From Flavobacteriaceae bacterium (GTDB lineage: Bacteria > Bacteroidota > Bacteroidia > Flavobacteriales > Flavobacteriaceae): DNA of 64,000 bases. Positions 18,057 through 25,583 of this stretch are shown here, in pieces (within the stretch, counting starts at the first letter, position 1; every line of letters starts with the position of its first letter). The stretch covers positions 62,001 to 126,000 of the forward strand of contig SIHP01000008.1 of the NCBI GenBank assembly GCA_004762155.1. The letters are read 5' to 3'. The notes under the pieces are model-generated. The model saw only the letters and a list, made by a program, of their open reading frames with translations. It did no database searches and was not told the origin of the DNA. A program made the translations under genes and the position numbers.

Positions 18057-18935
18057 TTAATAATACAAATCGTTTGTTTGTAAATTTAAAAATCGTTGTG
18101 TTGCAAAAAATGTACTTAGCCAAGTTAAAACAAAGGCAATAACAACAACAACAGCAGCTACATATCCTAAAGAAATATAGTCTTTTAATAGTTCTAGTGT
18201 TGGAATGTTTTTATCTAAATTATAAATAATAACAGCTAAGCCAATTAACGCTAAAACTGCAGCTAGTAAGCCTAGTTTAATACTTTGTAAAATAAAAGGT
18301 CTCCTAATAAAACTCTTAGTAGCACCTACCATTTGCATCGTTTTAATATTAAAGCGTTTTGCGTAAATAGATAAACGAATAGAGCTATTAATTAATAGTA
18401 CAGCAACTAAACTAAAAAAGCCACTTAAAATTAAAAGCCATAAGCTTATTTTTTTTATGTTTTTTGTCAGTTGTTCTACCAATGGTTTGTTATAAGAAAC
18501 TTCTGATATAAATTGATTTTTACTCAAGCTTTTCTCAAGATCAATCATTTTTTCAGGAGTAACATAATCGGCATTTAAATATAGATCAATACAGTTTTTT
18601 AAAGGGTTTTTTCCTAGAAATTCCAAGAAATCTTCACCTAAATCTTCGCTATACGCTTTTGCTGCACTTTCTTTAGAAATATAAAAAATAGTTTTGGTAA
18701 ACTTTTCTTTTGTTAAAAACTCACGTAAGTTTTCAGTTTGTTTTTTGGTGATGCTATCTTTTAAAAATAAAGAAACTACTACTTCTTCTTTAAAATGGTT
18801 GGCAACTTTGGTAGATTTTAATAAAACCAAAGACAATACACCAATCATTAATAAAACCAAGGCAATACTAATCACCACAGAAGCATACGAAGAATGTAAG
18901 CGTCGTTTTTGAAAAGAATCAAAAGATGAGGTCAT
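18057..18935 (-). CDS. ftsX: Cell division ABC transporter permease FtsX
   Basis: Membrane partner of the ATPase FtsE; the pair links septal ring assembly to peptidoglycan hydrolysis. The 292-aa protein has the FtsX layout: a short cytosolic tail, TM1 at about 17-40 (ASVVISIALVLLMIGVLSLVLL), an extracytoplasmic domain to about 165, and three C-terminal spans. The conserved loop between TM2 and TM3 reads RFNIKTMQMVGATKSFIRRPF. ftsE is not in the window, which is common in Bacteroidota, where the two genes are often apart. It heads the operon that includes DUF3098, uppP and truB. Confidence 0.93.
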   Translation of the reverse strand: MTSSFDSFQKRRLHSSYASVVISIALVLLMIGVLSLVLLKSTKVANHFKEEVVVSLFLKDSITKKQTENLREFLTKEKFTKTIFYISKESAAKAYSEDLGEDFLEFLGKNPLKNCIDLYLNADYVTPEKMIDLEKSLSKNQFISEVSYNKPLVEQLTKNIKKISLWLLILSGFFSLVAVLLINSSIRLSIYAKRFNIKTMQMVGATKSFIRRPFILQSIKLGLLAAVLALIGLAVIIYNLDKNIPTLELLKDYISLGYVAAVVVVIAFVLTWLSTFFATQRFLNLQTNDLYY

Positions 18936-19110
18936 AGTTTTTTAAAGTTTCTGCTTGGCAAGATAACAAACAATTATCATTTTTTTGTTAGCGAATTTAT
19001 AAAGTTGGTAAGTTTTTAAGGTTTATAAGAATCTATATAAAACCAAACCGGTGTGTTATAAATAAAATAAAGATTTCATAAGTTCTATTTGTAATTAAAA
19101 AATATAGAAA

Positions 19111-19512
19111 TTATACAATTTCTTGACATAATTCTATTAGAACTCCATTTGTTGTTTTTGGGTGTAAAAATGCAACCAGTTTGTTGTCTGCACCTTTTTT
19201 AGGTGTTTCATTTAAAACGGTAAAACCTTCCTTTTTTAAACGTGCAATTTCACTTACAATATCATCAACAGCAAAAGCAATATGATGAATTCCTTCTCCT
19301 TTTTTTTCTATAAATTTTGCAATCGGACTATCGGGTTTGGTAGCTTCTAGTAATTCTATTTTATTTGGGCCAGTTTTAAAAAAGGAAGTTTTTACACCTT
19401 CACTAGCTACTTCTTCCATTTTATAATGTGGCTCACCAAATAACGAAGCAAAAAGACTGTTAGATTTTTCTAAATCTTTAACTGCAATTCCAATGTGTTC
19501 TATTTTATCCAT
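19111..19512 (-). CDS. mce: Methylmalonyl-CoA epimerase
   Basis: A 133-aa VOC-superfamily enzyme predicted to interconvert (R)- and (S)-methylmalonyl-CoA in propionate metabolism. Metal-ligand positions are visible in the paired beta-alpha-beta modules: HIGIAVKDLEKS at the N-terminus, HHIAFAVDDI near residue 92, and a terminal NGVLIELCQE. The length is typical of the bacterial enzyme. It is isolated: 100-odd bases separate it from ftsX, and its upstream flank holds a dispersed repeat. The methylmalonyl-CoA mutase genes are not in the window. Confidence 0.92.
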   Translation of the reverse strand: MDKIEHIGIAVKDLEKSNSLFASLFGEPHYKMEEVASEGVKTSFFKTGPNKIELLEATKPDSPIAKFIEKKGEGIHHIAFAVDDIVSEIARLKKEGFTVLNETPKKGADNKLVAFLHPKTTNGVLIELCQEIV

Positions 19513-19902
19513 GCTGTAAAAATAGGAAGTTTTTTTTATTCGTCATCACGAGGCACGAAGTGATCTGTTTATATGGAACTACGATTGTAATTAGAAGTGT
19601 TATTTATACAGATTGCTTTATTTCGGCTTCGCTCAATACATCACATTCCACTGCGTTTTATTCGCAATGACGTTCAGTTTGTCATCGAAATGAATGAAGT
19701 GTTCTATCAATTATAAAAACAGTGGAGCACCTAATAGAACTAATTTATCTCCACCTCACTAATCATATTCAAAATCAAAACACTCAAAGTTAAACAGGAA
19801 ACACACTTACAGTAAAAAAGTGTTTTTCCTGTTTTTTGTTTGCAACAAGTTGATTTTCTTTATAGTTGTTAAAAAGGCTTCTTTTTTTTAAAAAATTGCA
19901 TG
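19513..19902. other. Gene-free interval holding dispersed repeats
   Basis: No convincing coding sequence is present between mce and the promoter of the 19938 gene. The interval contains a palindromic dispersed repeat (19541-19672), a partial second unit (19680-19710) and a short inverted repeat (AAACAGGAAACACACTT with its complement near 19795-19837) that may be a terminator. Confidence 0.6.
19541..19672. repeat. Dispersed palindromic repeat, left copy
   Basis: It begins CGTCATCACGAGGCACGAAG and ends with an inverted version (ATTCGCAATGACG), enclosing about 100 bases. The same terminal sequence (GTCATTGCGAGGCACGAAG) occurs at 22591. This resembles the short non-coding CGTCATTGCGAGG repeats scattered through many Bacteroidota genomes. 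A partial extra unit (GTCATCGAAATGAATGAAG) follows at 19681. No transposase is encoded. Confidence 0.7.
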
Positions 19903-19910
19903 TATTTTTG
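19903..19910 (+). promoter_or_regulatory. -7 promoter element for the 19938 gene and kinase block
   Basis: TATTTTTG matches TAnnTTTG, 27 bases before the preferred start at 19938. It lies inside the longer open frame that begins at 19866, so that upstream start is unlikely. Confidence 0.5.
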
Positions 19911-19937
19911 AGTTCTAACCAAATTAAAAACCAAATT

Positions 19938-20531
19938 ATGAGTATTTTAAAATCTATTTGTAAATTCTTTTGTCCAGATTGTAGCACACCAGAGCCAACA
20001 AAGCCAGAAACCTTATTGAGTTATAAAGAAATTGTAAGTATGTTAACCGCTTATGATAAAACTAGACCAGAAACACATCATAAAATGTTCGGTTTTGAAG
20101 ACTCTAGAGTAAATACATTTAATTTTGCTGATGTAAAAAATTATTTAGCATACGCAGAAAAATTAGCAGATGAAAAAGGAATAAAACTAACAGGTATTAG
20201 TTTTGTAAAAGGAGTATATACTCAGGATACAACCAAAGATAAAGAATATATGAATCATGAAAACCTTATGTATTTACCAAAAGCAATGGTAAATGGAGAA
20301 GAAGTGTTGATTGATTTAGTAAATTCTACTAAAGAGAAAATAGTAACCTTTAAAGAAAGGTTAGGGCGTTACGGTTATAATTGGAATTATGATAACGCAA
20401 AAGATTTTAAAGCTAATGAAGCAGCAAAACAACAAGAGAAACAAGAAGTAAAATCAGCAAAAATGAGTTTATTGGCAGAAGATTCTGAAAGTTTTGTTGC
20501 TAACTTTAGTCATATTTCACCACCACATTAA
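19938..20531 (+). CDS. Protein of unknown function upstream of a two-component system
   Basis: A 197-residue protein starting MSILKSICKFFCPDCSTPEP; the frame extends upstream to 19866, but the promoter at 19903 lies inside that extension. It has no clear signal peptide or membrane span. The N-terminus carries two cysteines (CKFFCPDC contains three) that could bind metal. The middle (SYKEIVSMLTAYDKTRPETH ... FADVKNYLAYAEKLA) is mixed helix and strand, and the tail is rich in Lys, Gln and Ala. I do not recognise the family. It ends 18 bases before the membrane protein and kinase genes, so it is probably in their operon. Confidence 0.7.
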   Translation: MSILKSICKFFCPDCSTPEPTKPETLLSYKEIVSMLTAYDKTRPETHHKMFGFEDSRVNTFNFADVKNYLAYAEKLADEKGIKLTGISFVKGVYTQDTTKDKEYMNHENLMYLPKAMVNGEEVLIDLVNSTKEKIVTFKERLGRYGYNWNYDNAKDFKANEAAKQQEKQEVKSAKMSLLAEDSESFVANFSHISPPH

Positions 20532-20549
20532 TAACAGTTAAGTAATTAA

Positions 20550-21158
20550 ATGAACTTAGAATATATAGAGTTATCAATGCAAATATTTACAGCTTTATTA
20601 AGCTGTAAATATTTGTTGCAATATAAAACTAAACTTTTACTCCTATTAACAATTTGTCTCGTTTTATCTTCTCTTGTTGAAGTAATAGGCGCATATATTA
20701 TTATCATTAAAAAGTCTAGTTATACATTGTATCTTATTTATTCGTTTTTTCAATTTAATATAATAGCTTCTATCTATTATTTGATACTCCAAAGAAAAAG
20801 ATTAAAGAAGATGGTTGTTTATCTGTCGTTAGTATTTAGTTTTTTTTGGATTATTGTAATTTTCAATAAGGGCTTATTTTTTTATTTAATAATATTTGGA
20901 GGAATAAATACAAGTTTATTTGTGTTTTTTTACATGAAAAGACTTTTAATGTCAGACGAAATTTTAAATTATAAAGAGCTTTTACCTTTTTGGTTTTCTG
21001 TTGGTTTTATTGTTTTTTATCTTCCTTCAATCCCCTTTTTTAGTCTGATTAATTATATGCAAAATAGAGGTTTGTTTTTTATTTTAAATATATTGGTTAT
21101 TTTAATGAATTTATTTATAATTTGGGGTTTAATATGGAGCAGGAAGGAGGAATATTAA
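20550..21158 (+). CDS. Multi-span membrane protein, possible sensor partner of the adjacent kinase
   Basis: A 202-aa protein made almost entirely of hydrophobic segments: about six or seven spans, including LLLLLTICLVLSSLVEVIGA, VYLSLVFSFFWIIVIF and FILNILVILMNLFIIWGLIW. No enzymatic motif or named family was recognised. Its 3' end overlaps the histidine kinase gene by 25-37 bases depending on the kinase start. The kinase itself has one membrane span and no sensory domain, so this protein may provide signal input. That role is inference from overlap and topology. Confidence 0.75.
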   Translation: MNLEYIELSMQIFTALLSCKYLLQYKTKLLLLLTICLVLSSLVEVIGAYIIIIKKSSYTLYLIYSFFQFNIIASIYYLILQRKRLKKMVVYLSLVFSFFWIIVIFNKGLFFYLIIFGGINTSLFVFFYMKRLLMSDEILNYKELLPFWFSVGFIVFYLPSIPFFSLINYMQNRGLFFILNILVILMNLFIIWGLIWSRKEEY

Positions 21159-21880
21159 TCATTTCAACATTAATTATAACATTAATAGTTGTTTTTCTAA
21201 TTGTATTATTCACAGTTTTCCAAAGACGTAAGAATCAGTTATTACGAGAAAAAGAAATTGAAAAGAAACGTTTTGAGCAAGAGATTGCAGAAACTCAAAT
21301 AGAAATTAGAGAAGAAACGTTAAGAAATATTAGTTGGGAGTTGCACGATAATATTGGGCAACTCTTAACGTTAGCTAAAATTCAGCTTCAAAATGCAACT
21401 CCAGAAAATATAGACGAAGTTTCTGAAACTATTTCAAAAGGACTAACAGAAATTAGAGCTTTATCCAAACTCATAAATCCAGAATTTATAAACAACATAA
21501 AGTTAAAAGAGGCTTTAGCTTTAGAAATAGAAAGATTTAATAGGCTAAATTATATAGCGGCTAGCTTAACTGTTTTAGGAGAAGAACAAGAGGTGAATAA
21601 AAAACACGCCATTATTATTTTTAGAATTTTACAAGAATTTTTTTCAAACACTATAAAACATTCTAAAGCTGCTCATTTAGATGTTACTTTAAATTACCAA
21701 AAAGATGTTTTAGAAATTACTGCGGCAGATGATGGAAAAGGTTTTGAAATTAAAGATTTTTCTACAAAAGGGATTGGACTTCAGAATATAAAATCAAGAG
21801 CAAGTTTAATAAATGCAACTATAAAATTCGATTCGGAAATAAATAAAGGAACAAGATTACAAATTAATTATTATCTTTAA
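21134..21880 (+). CDS. Short sensor histidine kinase (HisKA_3/HATPase_c, NarX-like)
   Basis: Histidine kinase of the HPK7 class, predicted to phosphorylate the regulator encoded next. One N-terminal span (about 7-30, LIISTLIITLIVVFLIVLF) is followed by a coiled coil (RRKNQLLREKEIEKKR). The phosphoacceptor motif is ISWELHDNIGQLL, His at about residue 71. ATPase boxes follow: N-box EFFSNTIKHSKA, G1 DDGKGF and G2 GIGLQNIKSRA. There is no periplasmic or PAS sensor domain. The start could be the ATG at 21122 or 21134; both lie inside the preceding gene, which suggests coupled translation. I use 21134 (MEQEGG). Confidence 0.92.
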   Translation: MEQEGGILIISTLIITLIVVFLIVLFTVFQRRKNQLLREKEIEKKRFEQEIAETQIEIREETLRNISWELHDNIGQLLTLAKIQLQNATPENIDEVSETISKGLTEIRALSKLINPEFINNIKLKEALALEIERFNRLNYIAASLTVLGEEQEVNKKHAIIIFRILQEFFSNTIKHSKAAHLDVTLNYQKDVLEITAADDGKGFEIKDFSTKGIGLQNIKSRASLINATIKFDSEINKGTRLQINYYL

Positions 21881-21913
21881 AAACCTCTTCAAATAAACCA
21901 AACACAAAGTACT

Positions 21914-22558
21914 ATGAAATATTCAGTTGTTGTTGTTGATGACCACACATTACTTTCACAAGCAATAGAAGGTATGGTAAATACTTTTGATAAGTTTAAA
22001 GTATTATATACCTGTAAAAACGGAAAAGAAGTAGCAGAAAAGTTTAAAGGTTCTCCTAGAAATATTCCAGATATAGTTTTAGTAGATGTTAATATGCCAA
22101 TAATGAATGGTATAGAAACTACTTTGTGGATTGTTGAACATTATCCGCATGTACATGTAATGGCACTTTCTGTAGAAGATGCAGATAATACCATTTTAAA
22201 AATGTTACAAGCCGGAGCTGTTGGTTATTTATTAAAGGATACTAAAAAGGAAATTTTAGAAAAAGCATTAGTAGAGGTAATGGATAATGGTTTTTATCAT
22301 ACTAAAAATGTAACCAATTTGTTGTTAGATTCAGTTTCTGGAAAAAATAATAGAAGTTCTGTTTCTTTTAAAGATAATGAACTTACATTTATGCGACTTG
22401 CATGTTCAGAATATACATATAAAGAAATAGCAGAAAAAATGTTTTTGAGTCCTAAAACTATTGATGGATATAGAGATAGTTTGTTTACTAAATTAAATGT
22501 ACGAAATAGAGTAGGTATGGTTATGTATGCAATCAAAAACAAAATTTATACACCATAA
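21914..22558 (+). CDS. NarL/FixJ-family response regulator
   Basis: Transcription factor of 214 aa paired with the kinase 33 bases upstream. The receiver domain (1-125) has the acidic pair VVVDDHTLL, the phosphoacceptor Asp in IVLVDVNMPIMNG (about residue 58) and the switch segment ALSVEDADN. A Lys in GAVGYLLKDTKKE completes the active site. The C-terminal LuxR-type helix-turn-helix lies at about 155-205 (YTYKEIAEKMFLSPKTIDGY, then KLNVRNRVGMVMYA). Targets cannot be told from the sequence. Confidence 0.95.
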   Translation: MKYSVVVVDDHTLLSQAIEGMVNTFDKFKVLYTCKNGKEVAEKFKGSPRNIPDIVLVDVNMPIMNGIETTLWIVEHYPHVHVMALSVEDADNTILKMLQAGAVGYLLKDTKKEILEKALVEVMDNGFYHTKNVTNLLLDSVSGKNNRSSVSFKDNELTFMRLACSEYTYKEIAEKMFLSPKTIDGYRDSLFTKLNVRNRVGMVMYAIKNKIYTP

Positions 22559-22590
22559 GTTTTAAACATGTTTCCTAACTATTCCAAAAT

Positions 22591-22693
22591 GTCATTGCGA
22601 GGCACGAAGGAACCTTTTAATTGGAGAGATAAACTAAAATTGAATTAGAATTTATAAGATTATTTCTTTCCACAGTGTTCCAATTGTAATGAC
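22591..22693. repeat. Dispersed palindromic repeat, right copy
   Basis: It begins GTCATTGCGAGGCACGAAG, nearly the same as the left copy at 19541, and ends CCAATTGTAATGAC, an inverted and degenerate end. An apparent ORF on the minus strand across it is not convincing. Together with the copy at 19541 it brackets the four-gene block from 19938 to 22558. Confidence 0.65.
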
Positions 22694-22783
22694 TAAAGCT
22701 AAATCTCAAAGGATTTTTCATTAAAAAAACAGGCAAGAACAAATAACTAACAATCAAAAATGAAATCACCACAAAATATTCTG

Positions 22784-22791
22784 TAAATTTG
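22784..22791 (+). promoter_or_regulatory. -7 promoter element for rbfA
   Basis: TAAATTTG matches TAnnTTTG and ends four bases before the rbfA ATG. Confidence 0.55.
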
Positions 22792-22795
22792 CAGC

Positions 22796-23191
22796 ATGGA
22801 AGAAACAAACAGACAAAGAAAAATAGCAGGAGTTTTACAACAAGACTTGGTAGATGTTTTACAACGTGCGGCGCAAGATGGAATGAAAGGAGTAATTATA
22901 TCTGTATCTAAAGTATCTGTAACTGCAGATTTAGGTGTTGCTAAAGTTTACTTAAGTGTTTTTCCTTCTGATAAAAGAGATGAAATTATAGCAGGTGTAA
23001 AATCAAATACTACATCTATTCGCTATGAAATGGCACAACGGACCAAGAATCAATTACGTAGAATGCCAGAATTATTGTTTTTTGGTGATGATAGTTTAGA
23101 TTATATAGAAGAGATTGATAAATCTTTAAAAGGAGAAGATGAAAACCCAATTACTAATCCAACTATTTTACCAAAACGTCAAAAACGTTAA
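22796..23191 (+). CDS. rbfA: 30S ribosome-binding factor RbfA
   Basis: A KH-like-fold assembly factor predicted to bind the 30S subunit and aid 16S rRNA 5'-end maturation. The 131 aa contain the RbfA pattern ETNRQRKIAGVLQQDLVDVL at the N-terminus, then VSKVSVTADLGVAKVYLSVF and RTKNQLRRMPELLFFGDDSL, where the family usually has LR..PELxF. The C-terminus is short and charged. It is followed at 18 bases by the LolC/FtsX-like permease, the usual flavobacterial pairing. Confidence 0.96.
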   Translation: MEETNRQRKIAGVLQQDLVDVLQRAAQDGMKGVIISVSKVSVTADLGVAKVYLSVFPSDKRDEIIAGVKSNTTSIRYEMAQRTKNQLRRMPELLFFGDDSLDYIEEIDKSLKGEDENPITNPTILPKRQKR

Positions 23192-23209
23192 TATACTTTT
23201 CAAAAGCTT

Positions 23210-24415
23210 TTGAACTTTTCACTATACATTGCCAAACGATACCTGTTTTCTAAAAGCAGTACCAATGCAATTAATATTATTACAATAATTGCAACTTTTG
23301 GTGTTATAGTTGGTGCTACAGCCTTATTTGTTATTTTATCTGGCTTTTCAGGATTACGAACATTTAGTTTTTCGTTATTAGACGCATCTGATCCAGATGT
23401 TAAAATAAGTCCTGTTACTGGAAAAACTTTTTTTATAACTCCAGAAATTCAAGAAACTTTAAATGGGAGTAAAGAAATCAAAAACTTTTCTAGAGTTGTT
23501 GAAGAACGTGTTTTTTTAAAGTATAAGGAGAAAAATCATATAGCGAATATAAAAGGTGTAGATGAAAATTATACTAAAACCATAGCTATAGACTCTGTTT
23601 TAAATGTAGGAACTTGGATAAATCCTGAGTTTAAAAATACGGTAGTTATAGGTAATGGTATTTCATATAAATTATCTGTAGGAATACGAAGTTTTGGGGA
23701 AGTTTTAGAAATTTATGTGCCTAAACCAGGGAAAGGATTTATGAATCCTAATAATGCTTTTCGTTCACAAAAAACACAAGTAATTGGTGTTTACAACGGA
23801 TCGGAAGAGTTTAGGAATAAATATGTTTTTGCTGAATTAAAATTAGCACAAAACTTATTAAATTATAAAGAGAATCAGGTTTCAGGTATAGAAATTAAGT
23901 TAAAAGATACTGAGAATGTCAATGCATTTAAAACTGAGTTGCAGCGTAAATTAGATGCTGATACTTATAAAGTAGAAACAAGAGAAGAATTAAATGCGTT
24001 GTATTATAAAGTAGTAAATACTGAAAATTTTATATCCTATTTAATATTTACACTAATTGTAATTATTGCACTTTTTAATGTAATAGGAGCTATAATTATG
24101 ATGATTATAGATAAAAAAAGCAATCTTAAAACCTTATTTAATTTAGGAACAAGTATTCAACAAATAAAAAAAATATTTGTGTTGCAAGGTTTCTTACTAA
24201 CAGTTGTTGGTTTGGTAATAGGTTTATTTCTTGGAGTCTTAGCGGTGTTATTTCAGCAAGTAACAGGTTTTTTTAAGATTATACCATCAATACCATATCC
24301 GGTTGAATTCCGTTGGATGAATTTAGGTATTGTGTTTTGTACTATTATAGTGCTTGGTTTTATTGCAGCAAAAATTGCCAGTTCAAGAATTTCTGAAAAG
24401 TTTATTTTAAAGTAA
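23210..24415 (+). CDS. LolC/FtsX-type ABC transporter permease (TTG start)
   Basis: Inner-membrane permease of the LolC/E-MacB superfamily, probably involved in lipoprotein release or export. The 401-aa protein has an N-terminal span (NAINIITIIATFGVIVGATALFVILSG), a large extracytoplasmic domain to about residue 270, and three C-terminal spans. The loop SNLKTLFNLGTSIQQIKKIF is typical of the superfamily. The likely start is TTG at 23210, because the family begins NFSLYIAKRYLFSKSS and no ATG lies close by. It is 18 bases after rbfA. No ATPase gene is adjacent, so its partner is elsewhere. Confidence 0.88.
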   Translation: MNFSLYIAKRYLFSKSSTNAINIITIIATFGVIVGATALFVILSGFSGLRTFSFSLLDASDPDVKISPVTGKTFFITPEIQETLNGSKEIKNFSRVVEERVFLKYKEKNHIANIKGVDENYTKTIAIDSVLNVGTWINPEFKNTVVIGNGISYKLSVGIRSFGEVLEIYVPKPGKGFMNPNNAFRSQKTQVIGVYNGSEEFRNKYVFAELKLAQNLLNYKENQVSGIEIKLKDTENVNAFKTELQRKLDADTYKVETREELNALYYKVVNTENFISYLIFTLIVIIALFNVIGAIIMMIIDKKSNLKTLFNLGTSIQQIKKIFVLQGFLLTVVGLVIGLFLGVLAVLFQQVTGFFKIIPSIPYPVEFRWMNLGIVFCTIIVLGFIAAKIASSRISEKFILK

Positions 24416-24437
24416 ATAAATTATTATAACCAAAAAA

Positions 24438-24474
24438 ACTCTCAAAATGTTTTAATCATTTGAGAGTTTTTTTT
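24438..24474. terminator. Bidirectional terminator between the permease and dusB
   Basis: ACTCTCAAA (24438-24446) pairs with TTTGAGAGT (24459-24467). There is a run of A on the left and eight T on the right, so it serves both convergent genes. Confidence 0.8.
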
Positions 24475-24485
24475 CTATTAAAAGA

Positions 24486-25487
24486 CTATTTTATATCAGA
24501 AATTGTTGCGTTTCCAAACTTGGTTTCTACTTCATCAAAAGCAGCAAAAACATCTTTTGCATCATCTGAAGTAACCATTTTCATTCTATATTCTTTAAAA
24601 TGAGGAATACCTTTAAAATAGTTTGTATAATGTCTTCTGGTTTCAAAAACACCTAAAACAGGTCCTTTCCAATCAATTGCCATTTGTAAATGACGTCTTG
24701 CCATTTCTGTACGTTCAGCAATTGTTGGTTTTGCTAAATATTCACCAGTTTTAAAATAATGTTTTATTTCATTAAAAAACCAAGGATAACCAATAGCCGC
24801 TCTACCAATCATAGCGCCATCTAAACCGTATTTATCGCGCATTTCCATAGCTCTTTCTGGTGTGGTAACATCTCCGTTACCAAAAACAGGAATATGCATT
24901 CTTGGGTTGTTTTTTACTTCAGCAATTGGCTTCCAATCTGCATCACCTTTGTACATTTGCGCTCGTGTTCTTCCGTGAATTGAAATTGCATTACAACCAA
25001 CATCTTGTAAACGTTCTGCAACTTCAACAATACGAATAGAGTCATGATCCCAACCCAAACGAGTTTTTACAGTAACAGGTATACTGGTGTGTTTTACCAT
25101 CGCTTCTGTAAGTTTTACCATTAAATCAATATCTTTTAGAATTCCTGCTCCAGCTCCTTTAGAAACTACTTTTTTTACAGGACAACCAAAGTTAATATCA
25201 ATAATATCTGGTTTTGTTTTTTCTACAATTTCTATAGAACGTAACATTGACTCCATATTCGCTCCAAAAATTTGGATACCAACTGGACGCTCTTTCTCGT
25301 ATATATCTAACTTCATTACGCTTTTAGCAGCATCACGAATTAAACCTTCAGAAGAAATAAATTCTGTATATACTACATCAGCTCCATTTTCTTTACATAA
25401 AGCTCTAAATGGTGGGTCCGAAACATCTTCCATTGGTGCTAATAAAAGCGGGAAATCAGGAAGTTCTATGTTGCCTATTTTAATCAC
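24486..25487 (-). CDS. dusB: tRNA-dihydrouridine synthase DusB
   Basis: FMN-dependent enzyme predicted to reduce uridines in tRNA to dihydrouridine. Landmarks over 333 aa are LLAPMEDVSDPPFRALC at the N-terminus, NFGCPVKKVVSKGAGAG with the catalytic Cys near residue 100, VKTRLGWD, SIHGRTRAQMYKGDADW and the FMN-phosphate segment FGNGDVTTPERA with DGAMIGRAAIGYPWFF. It has its own -7 promoter and a shared bidirectional terminator, so it is likely monocistronic. DusB rather than DusA or DusC is favoured by overall form; the exact tRNA position is not proven. Confidence 0.94.
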   Translation of the reverse strand: MIKIGNIELPDFPLLLAPMEDVSDPPFRALCKENGADVVYTEFISSEGLIRDAAKSVMKLDIYEKERPVGIQIFGANMESMLRSIEIVEKTKPDIIDINFGCPVKKVVSKGAGAGILKDIDLMVKLTEAMVKHTSIPVTVKTRLGWDHDSIRIVEVAERLQDVGCNAISIHGRTRAQMYKGDADWKPIAEVKNNPRMHIPVFGNGDVTTPERAMEMRDKYGLDGAMIGRAAIGYPWFFNEIKHYFKTGEYLAKPTIAERTEMARRHLQMAIDWKGPVLGVFETRRHYTNYFKGIPHFKEYRMKMVTSDDAKDVFAAFDEVETKFGNATISDIK

Positions 25488-25506
25488 GTTACTATTTAAT
25501 TTTTTG

Positions 25507-25514
25507 CAAAATTA
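25507..25514 (-). promoter_or_regulatory. -7 promoter element for dusB
   Basis: On the minus strand this reads TAATTTTG (plus strand CAAAATTA), 19 bases before the dusB start. Confidence 0.5.
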
Positions 25515-25583
25515 GTGTTTTTTTTGAGAATGTTTTTATAAGTTTGGTTGAAGTTAGTTCGGTTTAAGTTTTTTTAAATTGAT

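Noticed and set aside
19541..19710. Insertion sequence
   Set aside because: Inverted ends are present, but there is no transposase and the element is only about 130 bases; called a non-coding repeat.
22617..22808. Minus-strand open frame of 63 codons
   Set aside because: It lies over the dispersed repeat and the rbfA promoter, and its product has no recognisable features.
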